NCBI GenBank assembly: GCA_003164785.1
Contig: PLUE01000022.1
Span: forward strand, 237,860-301,859
DNA length: 64,000 nt
Source: Gammaproteobacteria bacterium
Lineage (GTDB): Bacteria > Pseudomonadota > Gammaproteobacteria > Steroidobacterales > Steroidobacteraceae
Direction: 5' to 3'
The position numbers were made by a program, and so were the translations under genes. Below, piece after piece: positions 1-12,272 of this stretch (position 1 is the first letter of the stretch; each line of letters opens with the position of its first letter). Below the pieces are notes generated by a model that ran no database searches, had not been told where the DNA came from, and worked only from the letters and a program-made list of their open reading frames with translations.

Positions 1-215
1 TGCCGGATCTGGATCCGGTACCCGCTCGCGACCTCCACCAACTCGAGCCCGCGCGTCTCGTACTCGGCGCGCAAAGCCGCGATGGCGGCCATCACTTCTT
101 CCGTGTTCGATCCGTCCCGCTCGTCGAAGAGGCTCACGAGCTCATCGGCTGCCAAGGGCCGACCGGCCGCCAGCAAGGCCGCCTCGATCACATTTCTGAC
201 GTATTGTTCGTTCAT
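1..215 (-). CDS. scpB: Segregation and condensation protein ScpB (partial, cut by window edge)
   Basis: Only about the first 71 residues are present; the rest lies beyond base 1. The reading frame begins MNEQYVRNVIEAALLAAGRP and continues with LAADELVSLF, the usual ScpB opening that forms the first winged-helix domain. ScpB is the kleisin-binding partner of ScpA in the SMC-ScpAB condensin complex, which organises the chromosome for segregation. The start codon overlaps the scpA stop by four bases (ATGA), so the two subunits are probably translationally coupled. The smc gene for the same complex lies about 8 kb away. Confidence 0.93.
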   Translation of the reverse strand, partial: MNEQYVRNVIEAALLAAGRPLAADELVSLFDERDGSNTEEVMAAIAALRAEYETRGLELVEVASGYRIQIR

Positions 216-1120
216 TGAGAGCTCGCTTGGGGCTCGGTGGCGCCGCCGTCGTCGGGGACCAATTTCAGGTGTCTGGCAGGGTTGCCGAGACGTACGTGCA
301 GCGGCGCGTACGGTTCGGACTGCACGATTTCAATCAACCCCTCGCGCAGTAATTCCAGGATGGCGACGAAGGTCACCGCAACGCCGCGGCGCCCTTCGGA
401 CGGACGGAACAGCTGGACGAAATCCGTAAACGCCGTGTTCGTGAGTGTGGACAGAACATCCGTCATGCGCTGCCGGATCGAGAGCGGCTCGCGCTGCACG
501 TGATGATGCGCAAACATGTCGTTGCGCGACAGCACGTCCTGGAAGGCCAGCAGCATTTCCTGCAGCGTCACCTGCGGCGCGATTCGCACGACTTTCCGGT
601 CCACCAGCTCCGCGGAAGCCGCCCAGGTATCGCGCTCCAGCCGGGGCATCTGATCAAGCCCCTCGGCCGCCCGCTTGAAGCGCTCGTACTCCTGCAAGCG
701 GCGCACCAGTTCCGCGCGCGGATCCATGTCGTCTTCCGGATCCTCGCTCTTCGGCCGCGGCAGCAGCATCCGCGATTTGACCTCCGCCAGCGTCGCCGCC
801 ATCAACAAGTATTCGCCCGCGAGCTCCAATTGCAGCACCTGCATCAACTCGATATACCGCATGTACTGGCGGGTGATCTCGGCGATCGGAATGTCCAGAA
901 TGTCGAGGTTCTGGCGTCGGATGAGATAGAGCAGCATGTCCAGGGGCCCTTCGAAGGCCTCCAGAAACACTTCCAACGCCTGCGGCGGGATGTACAAATC
1001 GCGCGGGATTTCCGTGATGGGCTGTCCCTCCACCATCGCGAACGGCATTTCATTCTTCGCGGGAGCGGAGACCGCCGCTTTGGCCGCCGTCTTCGGCACG
1101 ATGGTCAGTTCCGGCTTCAT
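212..1120 (-). CDS. scpA: Segregation and condensation protein ScpA (kleisin)
   Basis: The product has 302 residues and is the kleisin subunit bridging the SMC heads in the condensin-like complex. The diagnostic N-terminal block is visible around residues 50-75 (FEGPLDMLLYLIRRQNLDIL), followed by the EVKSRMLLPRP segment and a C-terminal winged-helix region (FVAILELLREGLIEIVQ). I chose the ATG at 1120 (MKPELTIVPK) because it overlaps the trpS stop as ATGA. An upstream in-frame start would add about 24 low-complexity residues inside trpS. The residues before the conserved block form an alanine- and proline-rich leader. The 3' end overlaps the scpB start. Confidence 0.95.
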   Translation of the reverse strand: MKPELTIVPKTAAKAAVSAPAKNEMPFAMVEGQPITEIPRDLYIPPQALEVFLEAFEGPLDMLLYLIRRQNLDILDIPIAEITRQYMRYIELMQVLQLELAGEYLLMAATLAEVKSRMLLPRPKSEDPEDDMDPRAELVRRLQEYERFKRAAEGLDQMPRLERDTWAASAELVDRKVVRIAPQVTLQEMLLAFQDVLSRNDMFAHHHVQREPLSIRQRMTDVLSTLTNTAFTDFVQLFRPSEGRRGVAVTFVAILELLREGLIEIVQSEPYAPLHVRLGNPARHLKLVPDDGGATEPQASSQ

Positions 1121-2334
1121 CGGTAATTCATGCCCATGGCTTGACGCACCGCTTCCAGCGTATCGCGCGCCTCCTGACGCGCGCGCTCGCATCCTTCGGC
1201 GATGATACCGCGGACCAATTCAGGATTCTCCTCGAACTCCTGCGCCCGCTTGGTCATGCCCGATACCTCCTCGACGATCTTTTCGATCAAGGGCGCCTTG
1301 CAGTCCAGACAGCCGATGCCCGCGGTTCGGCATCCTTGTTGCACCCATTCCTTGGTCTCGGCGCTCGAGTACACCTTGTGCAGGTCCCACACGGGGCACT
1401 TGTCCGGATCACCGGGGTCCGTCCGGCGTACCCGCGCCGGATCCGTCTGCATCGCCTTGAGCTTCTTGACGATGGAGTCCGGATGTTCACGCAGCCCGAT
1501 CGTATTGCCATAGGACTTGGACATCTTGCGCCCGTCCAGGCCCGGCACCTTGGGCGTCGCCGTGAGCAGCACGTCGGGCTCGGGCAGAATCGAGATCCCC
1601 GTGCCTTCGATGAACCCCAGCAAACGATCACGGTCGGCGACGGTCAATCGTGCATTCGATTCGACCAGCGCGCGCGCCTTTGCAAGTGCATCGCCATCAC
1701 CTTTCTCCTGGAATTCCTTGCGCAAGGTTCGGTAGAGCGCCGAATTCCGCGACCCCAGGCTCTTGATCGCCTTTTCGACTTTCTGCTCGAACTCCGGCTC
1801 CCGGCCATAGATGTGGTTGAAGCGCCGCGCCACTTCGCGCGTGATCTCCACATGCGCCACCTGATCCTCGCCCACCGGCACGTATTGCGGCCGATACAGC
1901 AGGATGTCGGCCGTCTGCAGCAACGGATAGCCGAGGAAACCGTACGTGTGCAGATCGCGGTCCGCCAATTGCGTTTGCTGGTCCTTGTAGGACGGCACCC
2001 GCTCCAGCCAGCCCAGCGGCGTGATCATCGACAGCAGCAGGTGCAGTTCCGCATGCTCGGGCACCTTGGACTGGATGAACAGCGTGGACACCCCGGGATT
2101 CAGACCCGCGGCCAGCCAATCGATGACCATCGTCCACACGAAGTCCTCGAGCTTCGAGGTGTCCTCGTAGCCGGTGGTGAGCGCATGCCAATCCGCGATG
2201 AAGAAATAGCACTCGTACTGGTACTGCAGTTCGACCCAGTTCTTCAGAGCACCGTGATAATTCCCGAGGTGCAACAGGCCGGTCGGCCGCATGCCCGACA
2301 GAACTCGACGATTTTGTATCGGCCCACTCATCAT
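1117..2334 (-). CDS. trpS: Tryptophan--tRNA ligase
   Basis: This class I aminoacyl-tRNA synthetase charges tRNA-Trp. The HIGH-type motif appears as LLHLGNYHGAL near residues 20-30 and the KMSKS motif at residues 270-274. The protein has 405 residues, longer than the roughly 335-residue Escherichia coli enzyme. The excess is mainly a charged insertion (about residues 180-255) between the Rossmann core and KMSKS, which I recall from the long TrpS form of Pseudomonas and Xanthomonas relatives. Two adjacent ATGs exist (2334 and 2331); the first overlaps the stop of the upstream protease gene as ATGA. The gene is co-oriented and overlapping with scpA. Confidence 0.96.
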   Translation of the reverse strand: MMSGPIQNRRVLSGMRPTGLLHLGNYHGALKNWVELQYQYECYFFIADWHALTTGYEDTSKLEDFVWTMVIDWLAAGLNPGVSTLFIQSKVPEHAELHLLLSMITPLGWLERVPSYKDQQTQLADRDLHTYGFLGYPLLQTADILLYRPQYVPVGEDQVAHVEITREVARRFNHIYGREPEFEQKVEKAIKSLGSRNSALYRTLRKEFQEKGDGDALAKARALVESNARLTVADRDRLLGFIEGTGISILPEPDVLLTATPKVPGLDGRKMSKSYGNTIGLREHPDSIVKKLKAMQTDPARVRRTDPGDPDKCPVWDLHKVYSSAETKEWVQQGCRTAGIGCLDCKAPLIEKIVEEVSGMTKRAQEFEENPELVRGIIAEGCERARQEARDTLEAVRQAMGMNYR

Positions 2335-2996
2335 GCGGAAGATCCTAAGAACGCCACGACCACGCGTCCGACCACCCGGAAGGCAGGCTCGAACAACCAA
2401 TCGAGCATCCGCATCACGGACAGCCCGAGCACCAAGAACAATCCCACGGGCTCGATCTTTTCGAGCCGGCGTCCCCAGCGAGGCGGCAACAACCCCGCCA
2501 GCACCCGGCCGCCGTCGAGCGGCGGAATCGGCAGCAAATTGAAAATTGCCAGAACCACGTTGACCATGATGCCCGCCTGGCACATGAACGCAATCCACGT
2601 GATCAGGGTCTGATTGCCGTTCACCCGCACGATGCCGGCCAGGACCGCGCACCAGATCAACGCCATGGCGAGGTTGGCCAGCGGCCCCGCCAGCGCCACG
2701 CAGACCATGGCGCGACGCGGATGTCGCAGCGCGCTGGTCGCCACGGGAACCGGCTTGGCCCAGCCGATCAGCGGCCCGCCGACGATCAGAAGGATACCCG
2801 GAACTACGACGGTCCCGATCGGGTCGATGTGCCGCAACGGGTTCAAGCTCAAGCGGCCGAGCATCTCGGCGGTGCGATCACCGAAAAATCGCGCCATCCA
2901 GCCATGCGCGACTTCGTGCAAGGTAATCGCAAACAATGCAGGTATGGTCCAAATCGCGACCTTGTTAAGAAATGCAGATAAATCCAATGCTTGCAC
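2331..2996 (-). CDS. Site-2 protease family (M50) membrane zinc metalloprotease
   Basis: This is a 221-residue membrane protein of the short M50B class. The zinc-binding HEVAH motif lies at residues 27-31 inside the first hydrophobic segment. The second catalytic signature, NLLPIPPLDGG, which supplies the third zinc ligand Asp, lies about 140 residues later. At least four hydrophobic segments are evident and there is no PDZ domain, unlike RseP. Such short relatives sit next to trpS and scpAB in many proteobacteria; their substrate is unknown. The stop overlaps the trpS start, so it probably heads the leftward trpS-scpA-scpB run. Confidence 0.93.
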   Translation of the reverse strand: MQALDLSAFLNKVAIWTIPALFAITLHEVAHGWMARFFGDRTAEMLGRLSLNPLRHIDPIGTVVVPGILLIVGGPLIGWAKPVPVATSALRHPRRAMVCVALAGPLANLAMALIWCAVLAGIVRVNGNQTLITWIAFMCQAGIMVNVVLAIFNLLPIPPLDGGRVLAGLLPPRWGRRLEKIEPVGLFLVLGLSVMRMLDWLFEPAFRVVGRVVVAFLGSSA

Positions 2997-3044
2997 TCGT
3001 TATTAAAACAAAACACGAGCTACGAGGCCCGCAGGGTTGCGGCA

Positions 3045-3680
3045 TTATACGGTTGCGGCGTCAGCAAAGGGGCTGACGTCGCCACGACCGGCGCGCACGA
3101 CGACGGCGCGGTCACCGGACAGGTCGATGACGGACGTGGGAACCAAACCGCAATTGCCGCCGTCCAGCACCATATCCACGCCTCGGCCCAGGCGCTCGTA
3201 GATCTCCTTGGCGTCCGTGCGCGGCAGATCCTCTCCCGGCAGCAGCAGGGTCGAACTCATGACCGGCTCGCCCAATTCGGTCAGCAACAGCGCCGTCACC
3301 GGGTGGTCGGGCACCCTCAAGCCGATGGTGCCGCGACGCTCGTGCTTGAGCCGGCGCGGTGTCTCGCGGGACGCCTTGAGCAGGAAGGTGTAGGGTCCCG
3401 GGGTATGCGCACGCAGCAAGCGATATTGGGAGTTGTCGACCACCGCGTATTTGCCCACATCCGCCAAATCCCGGCAAACCAGCGTAAAATGATGTTCCTT
3501 GTCGGTTTGCCGTATCTCGCGGATCCGCTCCAGCGCTGCCTTGTCCCCGATGTGGCACCCGAGGGCGTAGCACGAATCCGTCGGGTAGACGATGACGCCC
3601 CCGGCCTTCAATACGGCCACGGCTTGCCGGATGAAGCGGACTTGGGGAGAAACCGGGTGCAGTTGCAGATAGATGCTCAT
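3045..3680 (-). CDS. yciO: YciO/YrdC-domain protein (Sua5/TsaC-like threonylcarbamoyl-AMP synthase family)
   Basis: The 211-residue product carries the YrdC fold: an N-terminal VIVYPTDSCYALGC nucleotide-binding motif, the RTDKEHHFTLVCRDL stretch and the GTIGLRVPDHP block. The variant STLLLPGEDLP replaces the SAN(x)SG signature of true TsaC. This, together with the length, points to the YciO subfamily rather than the essential t6A enzyme. A role in tRNA or nucleotide metabolism is inferred from the family only. The start ATG at 3680 lies only 22 bases from the divergent yciB start, so each gene's promoter must lie within or very close to the other. Confidence 0.88.
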   Translation of the reverse strand: MSIYLQLHPVSPQVRFIRQAVAVLKAGGVIVYPTDSCYALGCHIGDKAALERIREIRQTDKEHHFTLVCRDLADVGKYAVVDNSQYRLLRAHTPGPYTFLLKASRETPRRLKHERRGTIGLRVPDHPVTALLLTELGEPVMSSTLLLPGEDLPRTDAKEIYERLGRGVDMVLDGGNCGLVPTSVIDLSGDRAVVVRAGRGDVSPFADAATV

Positions 3681-3702
3681 ATGGGTCGGCTATGATACCC
3701 CG

Positions 3703-4260
3703 ATGAATCAACTCCTCGAATGGTCTCCCCTGATTGTTTTCTTCATCACGTTCAAGTTGCTCGGCATTTACTGGGCGACCGGCGTGCTGATGGTCGCGTG
3801 CGTGCTGCTGATGCTGATCCACCGGCTGCGCAGCGGACGCTTCAAGACCATGCACGTCGTCACCGCCGGCGTGGTCATGGTGCTCGGCACCGCCACGCTG
3901 CTGTTGCACGACAAACGCTTCATTCAATGGAAGCCCACGGTACTGCTCGGCGTCACCGCCCTCGCCTTTCTCGGCAGCAACGTCGTCGGAAAACAACCCC
4001 TGGCCCGTCGGATGCTCGAGAGTGTATTCAGCGAACCGCTCGAATTGTCCGGCCAAACCTGGATCATCATCAACACACTGTGGGCCGGCTGGTTCGCCGT
4101 GCTCGCGATCGCAAACATCTACATCGCGCGCAATTTCGCGGAAAACGTCTGGGTGAACTTCAAGGTGTTCGGCATCACCGTCGCGATGATGGCGTTCATG
4201 ATCCCCCAGGTGATCTGGCTCAACGGCAAGACCAGAACCGCACAAACGGGCGGCGCCTGA
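3703..4260 (+). CDS. yciB: Inner-membrane-spanning protein YciB (septation protein A family)
   Basis: The 185-residue integral membrane protein has about five hydrophobic segments and family-typical blocks: LIVFFITFKLLGIYWATGVLM at the start, then HDKRFIQWKPTV, and WVNFKVFGI near the end. YciB/IspZ proteins act in envelope integrity and intracellular septation; the biochemical role is not settled. I prefer the ATG at 3703 (MNQLLEW), which matches family N-termini. An in-frame ATG at 3673 would overlap the divergent yciO start. No good ribosome-binding site precedes 3703. bolA follows one base after the stop, so the two are likely cotranscribed. Confidence 0.92.
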   Translation: MNQLLEWSPLIVFFITFKLLGIYWATGVLMVACVLLMLIHRLRSGRFKTMHVVTAGVVMVLGTATLLLHDKRFIQWKPTVLLGVTALAFLGSNVVGKQPLARRMLESVFSEPLELSGQTWIIINTLWAGWFAVLAIANIYIARNFAENVWVNFKVFGITVAMMAFMIPQVIWLNGKTRTAQTGGA

Positions 4261-4261
4261 C

Positions 4262-4540
4262 ATGGTCGACGCGAACCGCGAAGAGCGCCTGCGCCGACGG
4301 CTGATCGACCATTTCGCCCCGCTCGACCTGGTCGTGGAGGATGAAAGCCACCTGCATGCCGGCCATGCCGGCGCCGCGAGCGGCCAAAGCCACTACCGCG
4401 TGCGAATCGTGGCGGAGGCCTTTCGCGGCCTCAGCCCCGTGGCACGGCACCGGCTGGTATACGCCGCGGTGGACGACATGCTGAAAACCGACATCCACGC
4501 GCTCGCCATCGAGGCATTGCCGCCGCCGGCCAAACCGTAA
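4262..4540 (+). CDS. bolA: BolA family protein
   Basis: This is a 92-residue protein with the BolA class II KH-like fold. Key blocks are the DLVVEDESHLHAGH segment, with histidines used for [2Fe-2S] coordination with monothiol glutaredoxins, and the SPVARHRLVYAAVDDML stretch, the conserved helix with a family-typical R-H-R. BolA proteins act in iron-sulfur trafficking and stress morphology. The gene follows yciB by one base and precedes a parvulin gene, an arrangement common in gammaproteobacteria. It ends near ALAIEALPP, the usual BolA C-terminus. Confidence 0.93.
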   Translation: MVDANREERLRRRLIDHFAPLDLVVEDESHLHAGHAGAASGQSHYRVRIVAEAFRGLSPVARHRLVYAAVDDMLKTDIHALAIEALPPPAKP

Positions 4541-4631
4541 CCTCCGCTTAACATAGGCCGCGCACAATGGTAGGGCGCGCCGGTCGAAGTCCCCGGTTCG
4601 ACCCCCGTCCGCCCGCTGATTTCATCGATAA

Positions 4632-4661
4632 TTGGAGAGATCGGCCCGTAAGGGCTAAACT
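4632..4661 (+). promoter_or_regulatory. Possible sigma70 promoter for the parvulin lipoprotein gene
   Basis: TTGGAG at 4632-4637 and TAAACT at 4656-4661 are separated by 18 bases and lie about 58 bases upstream of the ATG at 4719. The match is moderate and was found by eye. The 178-base gap after bolA shows nothing else I can support. Confidence 0.3.
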
Positions 4662-4718
4662 GCCGCCCCCGGCGCGCCGGCCATGTCGGCCAATGCCGCC
4701 ATACGTCCGAGGATTCAA

Positions 4719-5564
4719 ATGACTCAATTTTTTCGTACACCGTGGATCATGGTGTCCATGGCCGTCATGTTGTCGGCCTGTGGCAAGGGCCAGCAGACGA
4801 CGACACCGCCGGCCGCAGATGCGACGGCAACCGCTTCTCCCGCCGTCGCGATCGTCAATGGCACGTCCATTTCGCGCGCCGACTATGACATCTACGTCAA
4901 GAGCCTGCTGCAGGGCAAGCCGCAGACGGAGTTGACCCCTGAGCAGAAGGCCCAGGTGCTCGACGAGATGATCACCATGCAGCTGGTCTCCGCCCAGGCG
5001 GTGAAGGATGGTCTCGAGAAGGATCCCGACGTCGCCGCGCGCCTGGAAGTCTTGCGGATGCGCATTCTCGCCGAGGCCGAATCGCAGAAATTCTTGAAGG
5101 GCAAGGAGCCCACCGACGCCGAACTGCATGCCGAGTACGACTCCGCCATCGCCGCGATGGACAAAACCGAATACCACGCCAGGCACATCCTGGTCGATTC
5201 GAAGGAAAAGGCCGAGGCCTTGATCAAGAAGATCAAGGGGGGCGCCAAGTTCGAGGATGTCGCGAAGGCCGAGTCGTCGGACAACTCCAAGACCAGCGGC
5301 GGCGACCTGGGTTGGTTCACGCTTGCCCGCATGGTCAAGCCTTTCAGCGATGCCGTGAAGGGCCTGAAGAAGGGCGAGATGACGCAGGAGCCGGTGCAGA
5401 CGCAATTCGGCTGGCACATCATCAAGCTCGAGGATACCCGTGACGTCTCGCCCCCGCCGTTCGAGCAGGTCAAGGCCCAGGTCAGCAACGGCGTGGTGCA
5501 GAAGAAGCTCCAGGCCTATGTCGAGGATCTGAAGAAGAACGCGAAGATCGAAAAGAAAATGTAA
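4719..5564 (+). CDS. Peptidyl-prolyl cis-trans isomerase (parvulin) lipoprotein
   Basis: The 281-residue protein begins with a lipoprotein signal peptide whose lipobox is LSAC, with Cys at residue 21, so it is predicted to be membrane-anchored facing the periplasm. A SurA-like N-terminal chaperone region (about residues 45-145) is followed by a parvulin domain. The visible domain blocks are YHARHILVDSKEKAEALIKK, GGDLGWFTLARMVKPF and QTQFGWHIIKLED. It should assist folding of exported proteins. I chose ATG 4719 over the in-frame 4683 because it begins the signal peptide and follows a GAGGA-like ribosome site. A strong terminator follows. PpiC/PrsA-type naming is possible but not proven. Confidence 0.92.
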   Translation: MTQFFRTPWIMVSMAVMLSACGKGQQTTTPPAADATATASPAVAIVNGTSISRADYDIYVKSLLQGKPQTELTPEQKAQVLDEMITMQLVSAQAVKDGLEKDPDVAARLEVLRMRILAEAESQKFLKGKEPTDAELHAEYDSAIAAMDKTEYHARHILVDSKEKAEALIKKIKGGAKFEDVAKAESSDNSKTSGGDLGWFTLARMVKPFSDAVKGLKKGEMTQEPVQTQFGWHIIKLEDTRDVSPPPFEQVKAQVSNGVVQKKLQAYVEDLKKNAKIEKKM

Positions 5565-5604
5565 GACAGGCTTTGCGAAGTTTGCAGGAGCTTCGCGAAC
5601 CTCG

Positions 5605-5640
5605 AAATGGCGGGACCTTCATCGGCCCGCCATTTTTTTT
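5605..5640 (+). terminator. Rho-independent terminator after the parvulin gene
   Basis: A perfect 10-bp stem (AAATGGCGGG at 5605-5614 with CCCGCCATTT at 5626-5635) with an 11-base loop runs into a T tract at 5633-5640. It points rightwards and ends the yciB-bolA-parvulin run before the convergent ligA gene. Confidence 0.88.
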
Positions 5641-5687
5641 GCCCGCTGCCGCGCCGCCGGGCTGCGGCCCCTGCCGACGCCCGCCCG

Positions 5688-8622
<2,935 letters not shown>

Positions 8623-8633
8623 GGGGTCCTCGA

Positions 8634-11600
8634 CTACATCGCGGCCATACGCACGGCCTCGTCCACGTCGACCGCCACGAGCCGCGATACACCCGGCTCG
8701 TTCATGGTGACACCCACCAGCTGCGAGGCCAGCTCCATCGTGCTCTTGTTGTGCGTGATGAAGATGAACTGCACGCTCGCCGACATCTCCCGCACGATAT
8801 CGCAGAAGCGTCCGACGTTGTTCTCGTCGAGCGGCGCATCGACCTCGTCCAGCAGGCAGAATGGCGCGGGATTCAGATCGAATATCGCGAACACCAACGC
8901 CACCGCCGTCAGCGCCTTCTCTCCGCCCGACAGCTGGTTGATCGTGCTGTTGCGCTTGCCCGGCGGACGCGCCATCACCGACACGCCGGCCACCTCGGAC
9001 TCCTCGCCGGTCAGCTCCAGATACGCGTGACCACCGCCGAACAGCCGCGGAAACTTCTCCTTCAGCCCCGCATTCACCTTGTCGAAGGTGTCCTGGAAGC
9101 GCGTGCGCGTCTCGCGGTCGATCTTGCGCATCGCTGATTCCAGGGTCTCCAGTGCATCGGTCAGATCCTTGCACTGGCGGTCGAGATACTCCTTGCGCTC
9201 GGACTGCTCGTTGAACTCGTTGATGGCGGCGAGATTGACCTGCCCGAGACGATCGATCTTGCCCTTGGCTTCGGCGAGCTGCGCTTCCCAGACATCCACT
9301 GTGGCGTCCTGCGACAGCTCGGCCAACAACGCGGCGAGCTCGAAATTCGTCGTGGCGAACTGCTCGGCGACGCTTTCCCGCCGCACCCGCACCTGCTGCG
9401 CGGCCAGTCGCGCGTTGTCCATGGCGGCGCGCGCCGCTTCCACGCGTTGTTCGACGGCGCTGCAGGCCGCCTCACGGTCGCGCAGCAGCGCATCCAACTC
9501 GTCGCTGGCGATTTTTGCGGCGTGCAGCTCGCTTTCGATCTGCGCACGCACCTGCAGTGCTGCCTCGATCTGCTCCTGCAGGGCCGCCAGCGGCGCCTCA
9601 CCGGCCTCGAGTTGCGCCGCGGACTCATCCCGGCGCAGCACCAGCCCCTCCAGCTGCTTCTCGACGCGCGCCAGCGTCCCGGTCAGCGACGAATGGGAAG
9701 AACGGCGCGATTCGACCTGCAACCCGAGCCCGCGCGCAGCGTGCTGCGCCGCCTGGGCCGCCTGCCGGGCGGCGGCCTGGTCGTTGCGAAGTTGTTCGCG
9801 AGCCTGTTCGAGTTCGATGCGTTTCGGCTCGAGGGACGCCAGGGCGTCGATCGCCGTCTCCATGCGGCCGCGCGCCGCGCGCAGATCCGTCTCGGCGCGT
9901 TCCAGCTCCGTGCGCACATCGGCCAGTCCCGTTTCTAGCTGGGCGAGGCGCCGCGCAGCGTCCGCCGTACGTGCCTGGGCCGAGTCGAGCGCCGCGCGCC
10001 GCTCGACATGCTCGCGGTGCAGGCGGTTGACGTCGGCCTGGAACCGGTCGCGGCGGTCCTCGTGTTCGCGCACGCGGTCCCGGGTCATCTCGAGGCGATG
10101 CTCCGATTCCTCGATTTCCTCGGCCAGCCGGCTCACCTGCAGCCGGATCTCGCGCAAGGATTCTTCCCGCTCGATCACGCCCGTATGAGGGTCCTTGTCC
10201 CGCGACAGACGCAGCCAGTCGGGCCCCAACCAGATGCCGTCGCGGGTGACCACCGACTGCCCCGCGGTGAGCGCCCGGCGCCGCCCCAACGCCTCGCCCA
10301 AGGTCTCCGCCGTGAACACCGAGGTCAACACCGATCCGAGCACCGTCGCGCCCTGCACCTTCGCCTGCAGCGATGCCGAATCGGGTACCCCGTAGGGCAC
10401 CCCGCCCGGCTCATGGCTGACGCTGACCACCGCGAGATGTCCGCCGTCGAAGCTGCCAAGCAGATCGGCGACGCTGTCCAGGCCATCGACGCACACCGCC
10501 TCGAGATACGATCCGAGGACGGTTTCCACCGCCCGCTCCCAGCCCCGGTCCACCCGCAGCTGCTGCGCGACGCGCGGCTGCTGATCCAACGATTGCGCCT
10601 TCAACCACTGCGTCACCTTGCCGGACGCCTTGCCGAGCGCCGCCTGCTGCAGGGCCTCGGTCGAGACCTGGGTACCCAAAGCCTGCTGCCATCTGGCTCG
10701 CAATGTATTGAGGCCGTGGGTCTGTTCACGCTCTCGTTCGCGCGTGCTGGACAGCTCCGCCAACAACTCCTGCAGCTCGCTCGCCGCCCGCTCCCCGGCG
10801 TCGCGGGACTCGGCAGCCTGCTCCGCCAGCATGTCCAGCGGCACGTCGGGCTGCAGCCGCGCGAGGGTCGAGCGTTCGGTCTCCTGCCGTTCCTGCTGTT
10901 GCAGCAATCGATGCTGCTGATTCTCAAGCTGTTCGATGCGGGCCCGCTCGACCTGGGTCTCGCGCTGGCTGCGGCCGACCGCCTGCGCATGCGCATCCCA
11001 GGTCTGCTGCCACTGCGCCAGCGACTGCTCACAGCGCACCAGCAGCTCCGAGGCCGCGCGCTCTTCCGCATGCGCAACCTCCAGTCCGGGAACCATCGTG
11101 GCGAGTTCCTCGCTCAGGCCCTCGACCTGACCACGATCGCGCTGGATGACGCCGTTGAGTTCCTGCACCTGGGCCTGGGATTGATCTAGATCCGAACGCT
11201 GGCGCTGGCGCAGTTCGCGGGCGTGTTGGATGCTCTGTTCGACACGGGTGACGTCGGAGCCGGCCGCGTAGAACCGCGCCTGAATGGTGGCGAGCGCGTC
11301 GGTCTTCGACGATTGATCGACGCGAATCTGATCGATCTGCGCTTCCATCTCCCGCAGGTCCGCAACCACGGCGTGCATGGCGGTTTCGCATTGCTCGGTG
11401 GCCGCGTCGCGTATGCCGGCTTCCTGGTCCAGGCTCTGCAGACGCAGCCCGAGCAGTTCCGCCTGCAGCTTGCGCTCTTCTTCCTTGAGGGTCTGATAAC
11501 GCCGCGCCGTGGCGGCCTGCCGCTGCAGATGTTTGATCTGTTTTTCGACCTCCTCGCGCAGATCGTTCAAGCGGTCGAGGTTCTCGCGGGTCTGGCCGAT

Positions 11601-12149
11601 CCGGTTCTCGGTCTCGCGGCGACGCTCCTTGTAGCGCGAGATGCCCGCGGCTTCCTCCAGGAAGGCGCGCAGGTCGTCCGGCCGCGCGTCGATCACGCGC
11701 GAGATCATGCCCTGTTCGATGATGGCGTAGCTGCGCGACCCCAGGCCCGTGCCCAGGAACAACTGCGTGATGTCCTTGCGCCGGACCTTCATGCCGTTGA
11801 TGAAGTAATCCGACGTACCGTCGCGGCTCACCGCGCGGCGCAGGGCCACTTCGTTGTAGTTCGCATAGGCGCCGCCGATCTTGCCGTCGGTGTTGTCGAA
11901 CACCAGCTCGACCGACGCGGTGCCCAGCGGCTTGCGGGCGGAGGAGCCGTTGAAAATGACATCCGCCATCGAATCGCCGCGCAGATGCTTCGCCGAGATC
12001 TCGCCCATGACCCAGCGCACCGCATCGATGATGTTGGACTTACCGCAGCCGTTCGGACCCACGACGCCGGTCAGAGCGCTCGGAAAGGTGACCGTCGTCG
12101 GATCGACGAACGACTTGAAGCCGGCAATCTTGAGTTTGGTTAAGCGCAT
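8634..12149 (-). CDS. smc: Chromosome partition protein Smc
   Basis: The 1171-residue SMC ATPase is the motor of the SMC-ScpAB condensin. The Walker A motif is GPNGCGKSN at residues 31-39 after the canonical MRLTKLKIAGFKSF opening. Two long coiled-coil arms flank a hinge at roughly residues 510-640. The C-terminal half-head contains the signature LSGGEKALTAVALVFAIF and Walker B LLDEVDAPLDENN. Its partners scpA and scpB lie at the left edge of the window, so the complex is encoded within 12 kb. The gene is divergent from queF. Confidence 0.98.
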   Translation of the reverse strand: MRLTKLKIAGFKSFVDPTTVTFPSALTGVVGPNGCGKSNIIDAVRWVMGEISAKHLRGDSMADVIFNGSSARKPLGTASVELVFDNTDGKIGGAYANYNEVALRRAVSRDGTSDYFINGMKVRRKDITQLFLGTGLGSRSYAIIEQGMISRVIDARPDDLRAFLEEAAGISRYKERRRETENRIGQTRENLDRLNDLREEVEKQIKHLQRQAATARRYQTLKEEERKLQAELLGLRLQSLDQEAGIRDAATEQCETAMHAVVADLREMEAQIDQIRVDQSSKTDALATIQARFYAAGSDVTRVEQSIQHARELRQRQRSDLDQSQAQVQELNGVIQRDRGQVEGLSEELATMVPGLEVAHAEERAASELLVRCEQSLAQWQQTWDAHAQAVGRSQRETQVERARIEQLENQQHRLLQQQERQETERSTLARLQPDVPLDMLAEQAAESRDAGERAASELQELLAELSSTREREREQTHGLNTLRARWQQALGTQVSTEALQQAALGKASGKVTQWLKAQSLDQQPRVAQQLRVDRGWERAVETVLGSYLEAVCVDGLDSVADLLGSFDGGHLAVVSVSHEPGGVPYGVPDSASLQAKVQGATVLGSVLTSVFTAETLGEALGRRRALTAGQSVVTRDGIWLGPDWLRLSRDKDPHTGVIEREESLREIRLQVSRLAEEIEESEHRLEMTRDRVREHEDRRDRFQADVNRLHREHVERRAALDSAQARTADAARRLAQLETGLADVRTELERAETDLRAARGRMETAIDALASLEPKRIELEQAREQLRNDQAAARQAAQAAQHAARGLGLQVESRRSSHSSLTGTLARVEKQLEGLVLRRDESAAQLEAGEAPLAALQEQIEAALQVRAQIESELHAAKIASDELDALLRDREAACSAVEQRVEAARAAMDNARLAAQQVRVRRESVAEQFATTNFELAALLAELSQDATVDVWEAQLAEAKGKIDRLGQVNLAAINEFNEQSERKEYLDRQCKDLTDALETLESAMRKIDRETRTRFQDTFDKVNAGLKEKFPRLFGGGHAYLELTGEESEVAGVSVMARPPGKRNSTINQLSGGEKALTAVALVFAIFDLNPAPFCLLDEVDAPLDENNVGRFCDIVREMSASVQFIFITHNKSTMELASQLVGVTMNEPGVSRLVAVDVDEAVRMAAM

Positions 12150-12272
12150 GAGTTTTTCAAACCTTGGGTGCGGGGCGTCGATTGAGGAGCGGGTGCCGGG
12201 CTCATGGCCGCCAACGTGGCGCGTAGTGTAAAGTAAACGTCACTTCCGTAAACCCCTGGCGCACGCCCTCCC

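Noticed and set aside
4586..4612. tRNA-like T-arm sequence (GGTTCGA) between bolA and the parvulin gene
   Set aside because: The bases flanking the loop do not pair as a T stem and no acceptor, D or anticodon arms can be built around it.
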